This document shows positions 1 to 11,252 of a DNA stretch of 61,500 bases, piece after piece. The notes beneath the pieces were generated by a model. It saw only the letters and a program-made list of their open reading frames with translations. It was not told the origin of the DNA and did no database searches. Source of the DNA: Mesostigma viride (taxonomy: Eukaryota > Streptophyta > Mesostigmatophyceae > Mesostigmatales > Mesostigmataceae). The stretch lies in contig RPFO01000038.1 of assembly GCA_009746045.1 (NCBI GenBank), forward strand, positions 363,759 to 425,258, given 5' to 3'. Position 1 is the stretch's first letter. Every line of letters starts with the position of its first letter. Position numbers and translations under genes: made by a program.

Positions 1-814
1 TCTTTGAGGAGTGGACTAGTGCCTGGAGCCTACAAGGATCACGAGCAAGAACACGAGACGAGAACCAGAATTACTTGGAGGGATAACAGGATTAGGAAGA
101 AGAACAAGAAGAGTAGGAGAAAGAATAGCGAATAGGAGGACGACATGAGCGTGTGAGGCCATGCTGCCCAGAAAAACGATTCCAGTGGATGATCAGGGGC
201 TGGCGTGCGGGTGAAAGGGTAGGGGAAAGGATAGACGGCATGTGGTAACAGCATTATAGCAGATGGAATCAAACGCATGATGATGACGGAAGGGAGAAAG
301 CCTTTTGGCCGCGGAAACCGCTTGGGTCCCAAACAAGCACGACGGCGCGCCAGACGTATCGCGCGAGGGCAGCAAAGGGTATGCAAGGCATCCAACCTCA
401 ACCGTCGCGGCAGGAGCTGCGAAAGCCTGCCTCCACCCAGCAGCCCACTGGTGCCGGGTGCTGGTGAGGAACAAGGGTCCTAGAAAACCATAGCCAGGGA
501 TCTTACCATCCCATCCCCCGTGCCCAACAACAGGCATGCCCAAGACCCATCCGGAGAGAGGGCAATGAACGGTCTTGAACGAACGCAAAAACAAACGCTA
601 GAAAAGACTCTGCAATAGAAGCTAGGTCAAACGCTTGGTCAAAAGGACAGGCGGCGAAGGCATACCGGTAGCCCCTGCACGGCCGCGGTTGGGAAACCAC
701 AACAGCACCAAGAACCCGTAACGATGACGGTCAAGCCCTGACACGTAGCGATAACAGCCACCACCAGACCCGTAACGATGACAGTTAAGCCAGGGAACAA
801 GCTGAGCCGCGTAC
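1..814. other. No exon recognised; probable intron of the flavoprotein gene
   Basis: No reading frame here continues the fumarate reductase sequence seen in the next exon to the right. The exon at 815-924 ends at a GTAC-type donor in phase 1, so this stretch is best read as the start of the following intron, or intron plus an exon I could not find. Two copies of a short motif around AACGATGACGGTCAAGCC and AACGATGACAGTTAAGCC lie at about 720-795. Confidence 0.4.
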
Positions 815-3800
815 CGGTGGCCTTGTCTGGCCCCGGTCGTCGCGTGCGTGGTGCGGAGTGCCCTCCCGTGAGCACGACTTGGGCCATGTCGGGGCCCATG
901 GAGCGCAGGAACTCGAGTGCCTCACTGGCAGACGCAACCGGTGGGAGGACACACCGGGCACGGGCGGGGGGACACCGAGGGAGCAGGGGGGAGGGGAGGG
1001 GGGGGGGAATGAGTGTTGTGAAAATGAGTGTGTAAGTGCAGAGAAACAGAGATGGCCGCATGAGATGACCAACGCGGAAAGAAAGACTTGGCTAGGGTGA
1101 ACGGAAGAAAGACAACGGAATGAATCGATTTGCAGATAAGACAAAGGCATGAATCGATTAGCAGATAAGACAAAGGCATGAATCGATTAGCAGAAAAGAC
1201 AAAGGAATGAATCGATTAGCAGATAAGACGAAGGAATGAATCGATTAGCAGATAAGACAAAGGAATGAATCGATTAGCAGATAAGACGAAGGAATGAATC
1301 GATTAGCAGATAAGACAAAGGCATGAATCGATTAGCAGATAAGACAAAGGAATGAATCGATTAGCAGATAAGACAAAGGCATGAATCGATTAGCAGATAA
1401 GACAAAGGAATGAATCGATTAGCAGATAAGACAACGGAATGAATCGATTAGCAGATAAGACAAAGGAATGAATCGATTAGCAGATAAGACAAAGGAATGA
1501 ATCGATTAGCAGATAAGACGAAGGAATGAATCGATTAGCAGATAAGACAAAGGAATGAATCGATTAGCAGATAAGACAAAGGAATGAATCGATTAGCAGA
1601 TAAGACAACGGAATGAATCGATTAGCAGATAAGACGAAGGAATGAATCGATTAGCAGATAAGACAAAGGAATGAATCGATTAGCAGATAAGTAAAAAGGG
1701 AAAAAAAATTCCAAAGGAAAGGGGCACGAGTAAGTAACAATGGCATGCAAGAATCACTTGCCCTGCCATCCATACATGAATGTGCACGCATGTCCCTGCA
1801 CGGACACATAGTCAATGACACATGGCAAGAGACTGCAAGCCTAGAGGCACATGGCAAGACGCCGCAAACCTATGTTCACGTGGCAGTGCTGTGTGGCCAT
1901 GGTGTGCACGACGCTGGGTGTCTCAGTGCGTGGGGATAAGGAGACAGGAAGAGTGCCATAGGGCATGGCTAAACAGTTCCAAATTGCATGCCTGTGGCAC
2001 GGAGATTTCCTTCGAAGTACTGGTAGGGTTGGAGCGAAAAGACGGACTCGCCATCTTGAACAAACAATGAGTCATCTGATTTTGTTACAAACAACGGGTC
2101 ATCCTTGTTACCAACACCGGCCAGGTCACATGGGCCATCTGCTGCCGCCCCACCAGCTGTTGGAAGGAAAATACAAGGTCGTACCACCTACCCGCTATGC
2201 TCAACCACTGTTGGAAGAAACCGCATGGCCCCCCTGCTCAGAACAACCAGTGGTTGGAAGAGAAGAGAGGGCCATTCGTTCTCAGTCGCCATGATTGTTG
2301 GAAGAAAATGAAGCCTCACAAGCATTCTCAGTTCCCATAGCTGCCCAACAATAGAGCGCCGCTCACGTGCTGAGGCCGACCAGCTGCTGCACGAGGGCCT
2401 TGTCAGACAGGCCGCCGCCCGACGAGATGGTGTCCTGCAGGAAAGCGCGCGCCTCCTTCTCTTGATCCTGGTGGTGCGCAATATCAAGGTACGTCACGAT
2501 GGGCAGGAGAAGGATGGTTAGAAAACAAGCCCCCGGCCATGCGACATCGCTCCCTGTCACTGGGTCCTCCTGTTGGGCCCGGGGCATTACCATATGCTTG
2601 CAACAACTTTTGTCATAATAGACAGGAGCGAGGCGGCTGAAGGGAAGCAAGGACCTCCATCTCTATGTCCCGTGGCAAGCAGCAGGCTATGTAATGACAG
2701 ACAAGAGGGTGGTGGTGGCAGGAAGGCGATGGTAAAAGGAATTCATGCCTGCGCAGAGAGGAAGTCGCATGTTTTGTAAACCACGAATGCATGCTAATGC
2801 ACGTGAGCTAGGAAACGGGAACAAGGGGCCCCAATGTCAACGTCCCACCATGTCCGTCCCACCATATCTGCCCCACCGAGCCTGTACCGGAGACATGAAC
2901 AAACAGATTCTTGATGGCAACAACACGGGGAACATTCCACTAATTTCACAGGATAGCGAAAACATTTTACTACTATATATAAAAAAAGATTCTCCGAGGT
3001 CCACCAAATGCAGGCGCTCTACCAGCAAACATACAAGGTCCATATTTTTCAGTGTCAAAATAGTAATCTAGATCCCATGTCAAGAAAAAGACAAATGGGG
3101 AATAAATGGCGGCATACTGACTGGCACAGCAGATTCTCCGGACTGGGCACCAAACCCGGCCATTTTAACATCGTTGTGGTTAATGGCTCGAGTGCAACGC
3201 TGGCTTCGGTCTTCCTAATGGGAGCACACCCTTGGTTATAGTCGATTCCTCTATAGTAACACTCTATCGATTTCCTCTGTAGTAACAACAATACAATGGA
3301 CGCGATAAGAACTTCACAACCTAGTAACTAAGAAAAAGGTCTACGGATACCGACAGCCATAATGAATCGTACCGGGAGATTCCCAACAAAGAGTCTGCAA
3401 TATAATATAGTAGTACAGCGCAAAGCGGGCTTATGGGAGAGGAAGCAGGCTGGGAAATATACAACTGCCGGGCGGCTTATCCGCAACGTATAAATCCACG
3501 TTCAACTCACCTCAACAGCACTCATTCCCGACGATGCTTTGGCGGAATTGCCGCCAATTTTCGCGCACTTGTCTAGCAACGTCACTTTCACGTTTGGCCC
3601 AACCATGGAGGCTTGAATGGCTGCCGACAGGCCTGCCAGTCCCCCGCCAATGATAGCAACGTGCGTGGGCGCATCACTGTGGGCGGCGGCAAGAGTCATG
3701 GAAGTCACCCTATAGCGCCTTGACACAGGGGCTCGTGCCACTCCCAATGTCCGGTGAACTGGCAAAGATCCCAGAAAGCTGCTTTTTTCCGGAACCTGAA

Positions 3801-3909
3801 ACTGCTTGGTTTCGAAGCCACGAGCCGTCGCTTTCCGGCTGATTCCATTCGTGTAACAAAGACTTGTATGCGGAATGCCCGAAAGGCACAATGCACTTGA
3901 GAGATTCAT
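815..3909 (-). CDS. Fumarate reductase/succinate dehydrogenase-type flavoprotein, N-terminal exons (partial)
   Basis: Three exons can be joined: 3909-3511 (133 codons, phase 0), 2467-2367 (101 nt) and 924-815 (110 nt). The first ATG in frame is at 3909. Residues 1 to about 60 look like an organelle leader. Then comes the FAD-binding start HVAIIGGGLAGLSAAIQA, followed by GGNSAKASSGM, the typical FAD/substrate segment of soluble fumarate reductases (FRDS/Osm1 type). Exon 2 carries FLQDTISSGGGLSDKALV and exon 3 carries LTGGHSAPRTRR, both conserved blocks in the same order as in the family. All junctions have GT donors and AG acceptors and the phases agree. About ten residues expected between the first two exons are missing, so a very small exon may have been overlooked. 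The catalytic domain and C terminus lie beyond the left edge. The family uses bound FAD to reduce fumarate or oxidise succinate. The soluble assignment is by family resemblance. Confidence 0.8.
1117..1691. repeat. 29-bp minisatellite, about 20 copies
   Basis: A 29-bp unit containing GAATGAATCGATTAGCAGAT repeats head to tail at constant spacing (ATCGATT at 1124, 1211, 1240, 1269 and so on to 1675). Copies differ at one to three positions (GCATG for GAATG, ACGAAG or ACAACG for ACAAAG). It lies inside an intron of the flavoprotein gene. There are no spacers between units, so it is not a CRISPR array. Confidence 0.95.
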
Positions 3910-5425
3910 GGCGACCTGACTTTTAAGAATGCGGGCCGTAGCACACTTAAGACTGAAATAGGATGGTTTCACAGACGTGCTCGACGAAGGAAATGCCTAC
4001 CGAGTACCGACTACAAGTGAGATGGGCACCTGGCGCGCATAAAACTGCCACACGTATGACGCTTTGTTCATTATTGTGCTCGCTGGAATATCCGAGTCGA
4101 CGCTGGACTTGCCAAGTCATCACGTTGGTAAAAATCTCGTCCCCAGAAGCTTCATCGTTCGTCCCCAGAAGCATCCGAAGCGCCGGACGGCGCGGCGCGC
4201 CTGCGTTGCAACGGAAACGTTGCCAGAACCGACAGCCAGGCCTGAGGCCAGGTTATGTTATTTCGAACCCCGAATCCCTACTGTACAGTATGTAACCCGT
4301 TGTGGCCTTCTTGATCGGATTCTGCTTCCCAAGTTTTCCCCTGCTACCTACTGTATTCGTCAACTGTCAAGTTCAACGGGGCCCACCAAAGTACAAGTGT
4401 AAAAGCATCTTGCGAACTCGGAAGTGGGAAGTCAACGGCCAACGGGTCCCACCAAAACATCGTGGAAGGGGAACACGCTGACAATTATTTGCTGAACTAT
4501 CCGACGCGTCAGATACGCATTGTTTCGGGAATGACGTCACGTCATCGCTTGGCAGCTGGCTGCCCTGCCTTACCGTAGGCAGTGGGCACGGGGAACTGAT
4601 TTACCGGGACTGACTCCCTGGCATACTGTTGTCACTGCCAAGTCAGCAAAACTTCATTTGGTACTCCAAGTATCGTCCAGCGGGTTGTAAATTGTAATGG
4701 CATGAGACTTGCGTATAACTCTGTTCGAACTATTCAAGTATTCCGTAGATTTATGGCAGTAATCTCCGCCAGCATAGTTTTTAGTTTTTGAGATGTTTAA
4801 TGTTTGTGAGGTTTTTCTTTGGTAGCTGCGAGTTCTTGTAACTGGCTCCGTCACATCGTTCCGGTACAGTTGGAGACTGTAGGCGCTGAGCTGGTGTCAG
4901 TCAGTCTTGCGCCGCGCCCAGGCGGACCACAGACGCTTGCTGCTTCGTAGTTCGCACGCCCCGATACGCGAGCTTTCGTCATGCGCCTCGTCACGTGAGC
5001 CTAGGGAAAAAAGCATCGATCGGGTTCGCAACCCGTCGTTTGCTGGCCATGTCCAACGCGCCCCAACAATTTCCGAGTTTGGTGAGCCCTCGCGTTGCTG
5101 CGGCTTGCAAATGAACGTGTCTTCGGAATAAGTAAGAACCAAATTGGCATAAATAAGTGGCGGCCGGCCAGCACACCGGAATTCGGGCAGCTTCCCATGG
5201 CGTGCTTAGGGGAATAGCACTAGGATTTGGTGGACCTGGCTAGTAGCATATGATAGGCACTACCAAGTGTTCGGTGGATAAAATGGATACACCTGGCTGG
5301 CGCCTTTCTTGTGGTAGGTTTTCTCCTGCGTGGCAAAGCTTGATGGCATTTAGCACATAGTCTTAGCGCGACCATAAACGCTTCGACGGCTTGCAAGCAG
5401 GAAGGATTTACTTCACGGATATACC
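3910..5425. promoter_or_regulatory. Shared upstream region of a divergent gene pair
   Basis: The flavoprotein gene starts leftward at 3909 and the hydrolase rightward at 5426, so these 1.5 kb must hold both promoters. I see no convincing coding frame or TATA element. Small open frames here have no family features. Confidence 0.45.
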
Positions 5426-8400
5426 ATGAACCGGCTGAAGGAGTACTTCTATGCGGCTGTGGCCTACTCAATCACGTACCCGCTGAGAGCAGTGACCCCA
5501 GGAATGGCTCTGGCTGTTATCTACATGGGCGCGGAGTCCGTGTGGACACGCAAATTAGCATTCACGCGGACGTGGCGCCGACTCCTGCTCTCCCTGTATG
5601 CGGTTGGAGATCTCTGGTTTTTCCTCTGGTTTCAGCGTGCCCTTCGTCGCGCGCAAAGAATTCATCACCCGCCCGATGTCAGCATGGAACGCAGGATGAA
5701 GGTGTGGAAGTACATTTCCGAGTGCCACCCACCGGGCGAGAAGCCGTTTCAGTTCCTGGACGGCTGGTTCCACCCCGTGCCGCTGGAAGCCCTCGGTCGC
5801 GACAACCTCAAGGTCTGGCTGGCGTGGGCGCTATTCGACAGGCGGCTGTCGCAGGTGTCTAGCGAGGCCGCCGAGCGGCTGGAGGAGATTGTGACCGAGA
5901 TCGAGCAGAAGCGAGGCATCCACTTCAGGGCCACGCCCATCCCCCACCGCGCGCGCCTCTACTGCCTGAATTTGGACCCGGTACAGAACACTTCCTTCCT
6001 TGTTGACCTGTTTGTATCTGCTTCCTCAATTCTGGCCCGTTACGGACGGCCTTTCGTTTCGTCCTGGTTGCCAGGGCTTGTTATGGCTGTTCTGATGTAT
6101 GTTCCTTAGTTTTTCAGTTTTAAATTTCGACAATTTTTACGAATCAATTTGCAACTGGCAGGGTGGCAAGGTGGGGAGGCTGGCATGAAGGGTTCAAGGA
6201 CTGAAGGATGTTGGTATGCACATTTCGCTGCGGGTGGGCTCCCTTGATAGCTTTTATTTTTTTCTTTTAAGCATCTAGCTGTAATGTAGCGGTGAGAGTT
6301 GCTGCTCCACGTATCGCCCCTGAACTGGATGGCCCTATCAACCCTAAAAGCGTCCCCCAGTCAACGTGCAGCGCTGTCTGGGCTGATTGTATTTGGACTG
6401 ATCTGCATTTGGCATCTGTGCATCCCCGCTAACTCCTGCTGTGCGCGTACAATTTGGCATGGGCGTCATCGCAGCGGCCTTACCTGCATAATAGCCGAAG
6501 GCAACCTTCTGGGTCCCGTGCCTCGTTTGTTCTTTATGTCAAACTAGGCTCTTTCATGTCGTCATGTCCTCCTCCGTCTTCATCTCCCCTTTCTTTCCAC
6601 GTGGCCGCTTTGCTGTCTTCTATCTCGGACTTTACGAGAGGTTGTCTGTGCTCCGATAATTTTTCTGTGCTAGGCAGGATCGTTTCCTTCGCATGATGGC
6701 CCGATGTGCAGCATGAGCTGGGTATTTCTCTATCGCATGGTAATTCCCGCCTCACTCCCCAGGCGCTTCTGTCTCACCTGCACAACAGGATTACTTGGTT
6801 GAAGGATTCTGAATGGTAATATATTCTATATTCTTTATCATCCTACCAGTGGTACTATAAATTCTATATTCTTTATCATCCTACTAGTGGTACAATAAAT
6901 TCTATATTCTTTATAATCCTGCTAGTGGTACTATAAATTCTGTATTCTTTATCATCCTACAAGTGGTACTATAGATTCTATATTCTTTATCATCCTACTA
7001 GTGGTACTATAAATTCTATATTCTTTATAACCCTGCTAGTGGTACTATGAATTCTATATTCTTTATCATCCTGCTAGTGGTACTATACTTGCTGTGCAGT
7101 GGTGAGTTTTAGACTGCGAACATGCGTGGCTGTGAGTCCTGTCCAATACCCGGATCCGTGGCGACGGCTGTTTTGGTTGATTTGGTTGGTGGTGCAGGCA
7201 TGAGCGGGTAGTCTTGGTATGGATTGGGTGGGCGCCGCCAGGTTTCTGGGCCTCCAGCTGAGCCCAATGAGGTGGTTAGCGTGAGCGGGAGGACGCTTGG
7301 GTTGAGCCATGTGAATCATTGTGAGTCAAATAGGTTTTCGGTTGTCTGCCACCGCAGCAACACTCCTGCCACAGCTGCCGGTGGTAACGCACGACACCCT
7401 GCAGGCATGGCTTGCATTCGCCAGCCCTACCAGCATGGTGAGAACCCTGCTGCGTTCTGGTTTCGGGTGGTAGTACGCGCGAACCGCACAAGCATAGGAG
7501 TAATCTGTGTTGCTCTTGGGACTTGGAGGCACCAGAAACTGGGTAACCATCGGCTTAGTGGCGGTGGTGTCAGTTGCCAGCTGCAGGTTGCTGCATGCCT
7601 TTTTGCATGCACTCGGGGTGGGGTGGTTGCCACACCCTTGTTATGGGTCACATGCAAACGTTCTATTTGGTGTGGGGTTATTATTGCGTTTCTGATGGCT
7701 CCCATTAGCACACCACCGTTGTGCCGCTCGTGCCATCTCTCTCACAACACAACACTCTTAACGCAAAAATCAGGTCATCGCGCAGCACCGGCCCTTGGTC
7801 TACTACGCCGCCACGTCCGCGATGGACCTGGCGTCGGACGCCATGCTGTACGTGATGGGCTTCCGGCGGCACACCGTGGGCGGCATCTCCTATTGGTTCC
7901 TCCCCTGCGACCGCACCAAGTCCCCAAGAACACCAGGGCGCGCCGGCAGCCGGGAAAGTGCCTTACCTGGGGAGCCCGGATCGAACAAGAAAACTGACGA
8001 GGTGGAGGTGGACGTGGGGGCAGAGGGAGCCGAGGACGCCAGCAGTGATGAGCAGCAGCGGCCGATCGTGTTTGTGCACGGTGTCGGCGTGGGACTCGTG
8101 ACCTACCTCCCCTTTGTGCGTGCACTGGCCAGGTCGCAGCGCGGTTCTCGCCCGATCCTTATGCTGGAGCTGCCCCATGTCTCGATGAAACTTGGCGCGG
8201 CGGTGCCTCGGATGTCCACGATTGCCCGTAGTGCCAAGCGGGCGATGGCAGAGCACGGGCTTGGACCGGCCCTATGGGTGGGCCACTCGCTGGGAACGTT
8301 CATTGTCGCGGCGGTGAACGAGCTGCACCCGGAATTGATCCACTCAGTGGTGCTCATCGACCCCGTCTGTTTCCTCCTGTGGGAAGCTGACCTCGTGCGG

Positions 8401-8721
8401 AACTTCTGCTACCGTACGCCGTCGACGCCGATGCAGGTCATCCAGCACTTCCACATCTCGCGTGAGCTGTTCATCTCCCACTACTTTCATCGCCACTTCT
8501 TCTGGATCGAGTGCGTCTTCTTCGCCGAGCAGCTCCCCTCCAAGGCGGTTATCTTCATCTCGCAGGATGATGACATCTACGACACGCGACGCGTGCGGGA
8601 CTACCTTGCGAGGCATGGGAACGCCGAGGTGGTAATTTTCCCTGGCATAGGACATGGGGGGTGGATCGTCGACGCTTCATCGACAAAAAAAGTGCTGGAC
8701 ACGGTAACCTCCATCTCGTAG
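5426..8721 (+). CDS. Alpha/beta hydrolase family protein, membrane-associated
   Basis: Exon 1 is 5426-5980 (185 codons) and exon 2 is 7774-8721, joined in phase 0 across a 1793-bp intron with donor CCG|GTACAG and acceptor AAATCAG|GTC. The product is about 500 residues. The first 60 residues contain one or two hydrophobic segments, so the protein is probably membrane-anchored. The sequence around WLAWALFDRRLSQV resembles the helical N-terminal region of fungal and algal AB-hydrolase-1 proteins. The hydrolase core in exon 2 shows the oxyanion-side start IVFVHGVGVGLVTYLPF, the nucleophile elbow GHSLG (Ser), an acidic residue in ISQDDDIYD and the histidine in GIGHGG, so the Ser-Asp-His triad looks complete. 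The substrate cannot be told. A TGTAA sequence, used as a poly(A) signal in many green algae, lies 35 nt after the stop (8755-8759). Confidence 0.85.
6811..7088. repeat. 38-bp minisatellite, about 7 copies, inside the hydrolase intron
   Basis: A 38-bp unit built on TATTCTTTATCATCCTACTA followed by GTGGTACTATAAATTC repeats about seven times with few substitutions. It sits in the middle of the 5981-7773 intron. Confidence 0.9.
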
Positions 8722-9906
8722 AGGGCACCGTGCTGCCTCAGGTGTCGCTGTGCTTGTAATGCGCCATCGCCGCCATGCACCGCCAGGGGCAGGCTGGCTC
8801 CTAGCGCACTCACCGCCGCCAGGTGTCAGCTTGTGGCATACATAATGGTCCACGTGGGTACTTGATGAGAGGACATCTCCCTTTCACGGAGGTAACGGGG
8901 CTTTGGGCTTGTAGTCTCTAGGAACGCTGGGATTGTCCGCTTTGTGCTCACGCGCCGGGTCTCTTGTTTCAGGACCTGTGTAGTTTTCTATTTGCAAGAG
9001 GCATCCATGAATTGGGGAATGCCTTTGTGAACATTCCAAGGATTACTATAGGAGTTGGTGGCCACTTCATTGAGAATGTACATTTCCAGCCGTGACGTGG
9101 CTTCTTTGGGCGCTGGCTGCGCTGAATGTTAGCCTCTCTTTGAGGCACAGAGCAGCCATATAACATACCCTCCACGGCGTCAATCTAGGGTAGTCGACCC
9201 GGAGGCCTGGATGCTTGGTCACCAGCGGCCAATCACACTGGCCGAGTGCTTGTAAGTTGTACAGCGCCATGATTCATGTGGCTGCACATATTAGCTTAAA
9301 ATGCATGCATGCATGCATGCGGCCAGCCTTTTCACCATCTTCTGATCCATGCATATCTTGCGGGGCTGTAACGTCTTCGGCGTACATCTAGTTCTTCTTT
9401 TGTTTCGCTTTTGCAGTTGCATTATGGCAGGTGTTGCCACTTGCCGCACGCTTGACTTTATTGATGCTACTCTACCCTGTAGAAGTTTGGTGTTTGTCGT
9501 TTCACCGGGTGCGATCAGGTAATTTTGTGTCCTGGTCCTGGTAAGTACCGGTTCGCAAACAGGACGGCATGCATCCGGCAAAGTGACTGCCCTGTAAATC
9601 TCCACTATACAATGCAACTGCCTAATTGTAGGTGTATTTGGAATGCAGATTTCTACGCGTACGATATCCACATAAATGTAAAATTCCTTAGTTACTATAA
9701 TCATGCATCAAGAATTGAAAAATGATCGCCACAATTTATGTATATACTTGGCTAAAGCAATACGTACGTAAGCACTGCTCTGTCAATACATTTTAAGGGA
9801 TGCAAGGTCTGCAATAGTTATTCAATTAATATTATAATAAGGCTAATAAGGCATGCAATTAATTGATATCCTCACATAGTATATTAAGTGAGACAACTAT
9901 TCCTTG
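8722..9906. other. Intergenic, no gene seen
   Basis: Contains the 3' flank of the hydrolase, an ATGC tetranucleotide tract at about 9302-9321 and AT-rich sequence to the right. The small open frames have no supporting features. Confidence 0.5.
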
Positions 9907-10333
9907 CCGCATGGCGATCCAAAGTCGTGGAATTAATTAATTAATTAATTAATTAATTAATTAGACTCGTGCTCCCGTTGGGGAGTCACGGAGCATTAAC
10001 CCCGATGGATGGATGGATGGGTGCAAACAGTCCTACCGGTCTAATCTATCTACATCAGCTACCTACAACATCTATCTAAACAGCATCACTAACTACAAAC
10101 ATCTATCTAAATAGCATCACGCTACCCTAGGGGAGCTGTCTGGCGTGCCTCCCGCGGGTTTGCACACGCGGACGCTTCCCCACAGGGGGGGGCTCATTGT
10201 CCTCTATGACCTGGGCCCACTTGGCCTTGTCCATCATCTTCTTCCAAATCACGGAGACAAACGTCGTGGAAGGACTAGGATATGTAGTCGGTGGTCTGCA
10301 TGAGAGGAAAGACGCGAAGACAGCGGAAGCCAC
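9907..10333 (-). mobile_element. LINE 3' end: ORF2 C-terminal tail, 3' UTR hairpin and AATT tail
   Basis: On the minus strand the frame from about 10260 down to 10127 reads WKKMMDKAKWAQVIEDNEPPP and then PVGKRPR, matching the extreme C terminus of the LINE ORF2 copies elsewhere in the window (compare DKERWKKIVKAHTPDPVGK in the copy at 25723-27389). The 3' UTR follows, with the hairpin ACTCCCCAACGGGAGC (complement of 9971-9986) and an (AATT)n tail at about 9934-9964. It is strongly 5'-truncated. A GGAT tract of four repeats lies just inside the 3' UTR (about 10005-10020). Confidence 0.75.
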
Positions 10334-10394
10334 GTGGCTATCTCTAGGAAGACCTGCATGGAGGGAGACACATGGTCCTCAAGCATTTAGTATT

Positions 10395-10720
10395 CTGATT
10401 CTGATTTGGCACGCCGCAAAGGTGAAAACCATTTGCGTTCAGTGCCGGTCCGCGGAAAACGCGAAAAACGCGATCTGCAAATGAATCCGACCGGAATCGA
10501 ACTGGGGACCTCTCGCACCAACTTTCGCTGACTATAGGACGGACGTCTCCGGATCGATCCTAGGGCATCGCCAACTTACACCTACAGTCATCCGCAAAAG
10601 TTCTCCTTTCCGGGGAGTGATGCAAGCCTTTCCGATTAATTGGTACTAGATAAATCATTCGAGATCTGTGTGTGTAGGAGTACTACACACGTGTCTGCAC
10701 GAGTATTAATTAATTAATTA
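10395..10720. repeat. SINE-like dispersed repeat, copy D (diverged)
   Basis: Shares its full length with three other copies (18664-18960, 19052-19343, 30671-30960): the hairpin-forming GCAAAGGTGAAAACC region, a CGCGGAAAACGCG block, a tRNA-like stretch on the minus strand (GGTGCGAGAGGTCCCCAGTT) and the terminal hairpin GTGTGTAGGAGTACTACACAC region. This copy has several indels and ends in TCTGCACGAGTATTAATTAA, a LINE-type tail. Confidence 0.7.
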
Positions 10721-11252
10721 ATAGACACGTGAGTGCGTCACGTGAGCATTTAGTATATCCTCTCTTATTATATGGTTGTCTCTTTGATATCCTCTCTTAT
10801 TATATTAATTAATTAATTTCTCTTATTATATGATCCTGGTACGACATCCCATTAAGGTGAATCAACAATGCGGTACTGCATGTACGTGCACGCATATATG
10901 TATTAAAAATTTTAATTACTTACATCAGAGTTAATGCACCCAATTAACCACGTATATACGTGCATGCATGATCGAGATCTCAGGCAGTCACTGGTGAGAT
11001 CCACAGTGCGATCCACATGCTGCTCCGACTCTAGACAGTAGACACCGACAGCATGCGCACTGTGCTTTAATCGAGTATAGTTTCTTACGAAGATAGTTCC
11101 TCACTTCTTTAACCCTGGATATCCAACCCACATCTATATGCTAAGCGGCATCCGGATGTGCGCCTGCGCTAGCGTGCATGGCGCCGTCCAATGGAGGACC
11201 TGGCAGCTCTTAACAGATAGTGCCTGCAATGTACTTCTACATGTGGAGAACC
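10721..11252. other. AT-rich intergenic sequence with LINE-tail remnants
   Basis: Contains short (TTAA)n and (ATTA)n tracts and one copy of the recurring motif complementary to ATCAAAGAGACAACCA (about 10768-10784). No gene recognised. Confidence 0.5.

Noticed and set aside
1117-1691. Regular 29-bp repeats resembling a CRISPR array
   Set aside because: Units are directly head to tail with no spacers and the window is eukaryotic.
7224-7997. 257-codon plus-strand frame overlapping the hydrolase gene
   Set aside because: It is mostly intron sequence and runs out of phase into exon 2; the splice-based model explains the hydrolase better.
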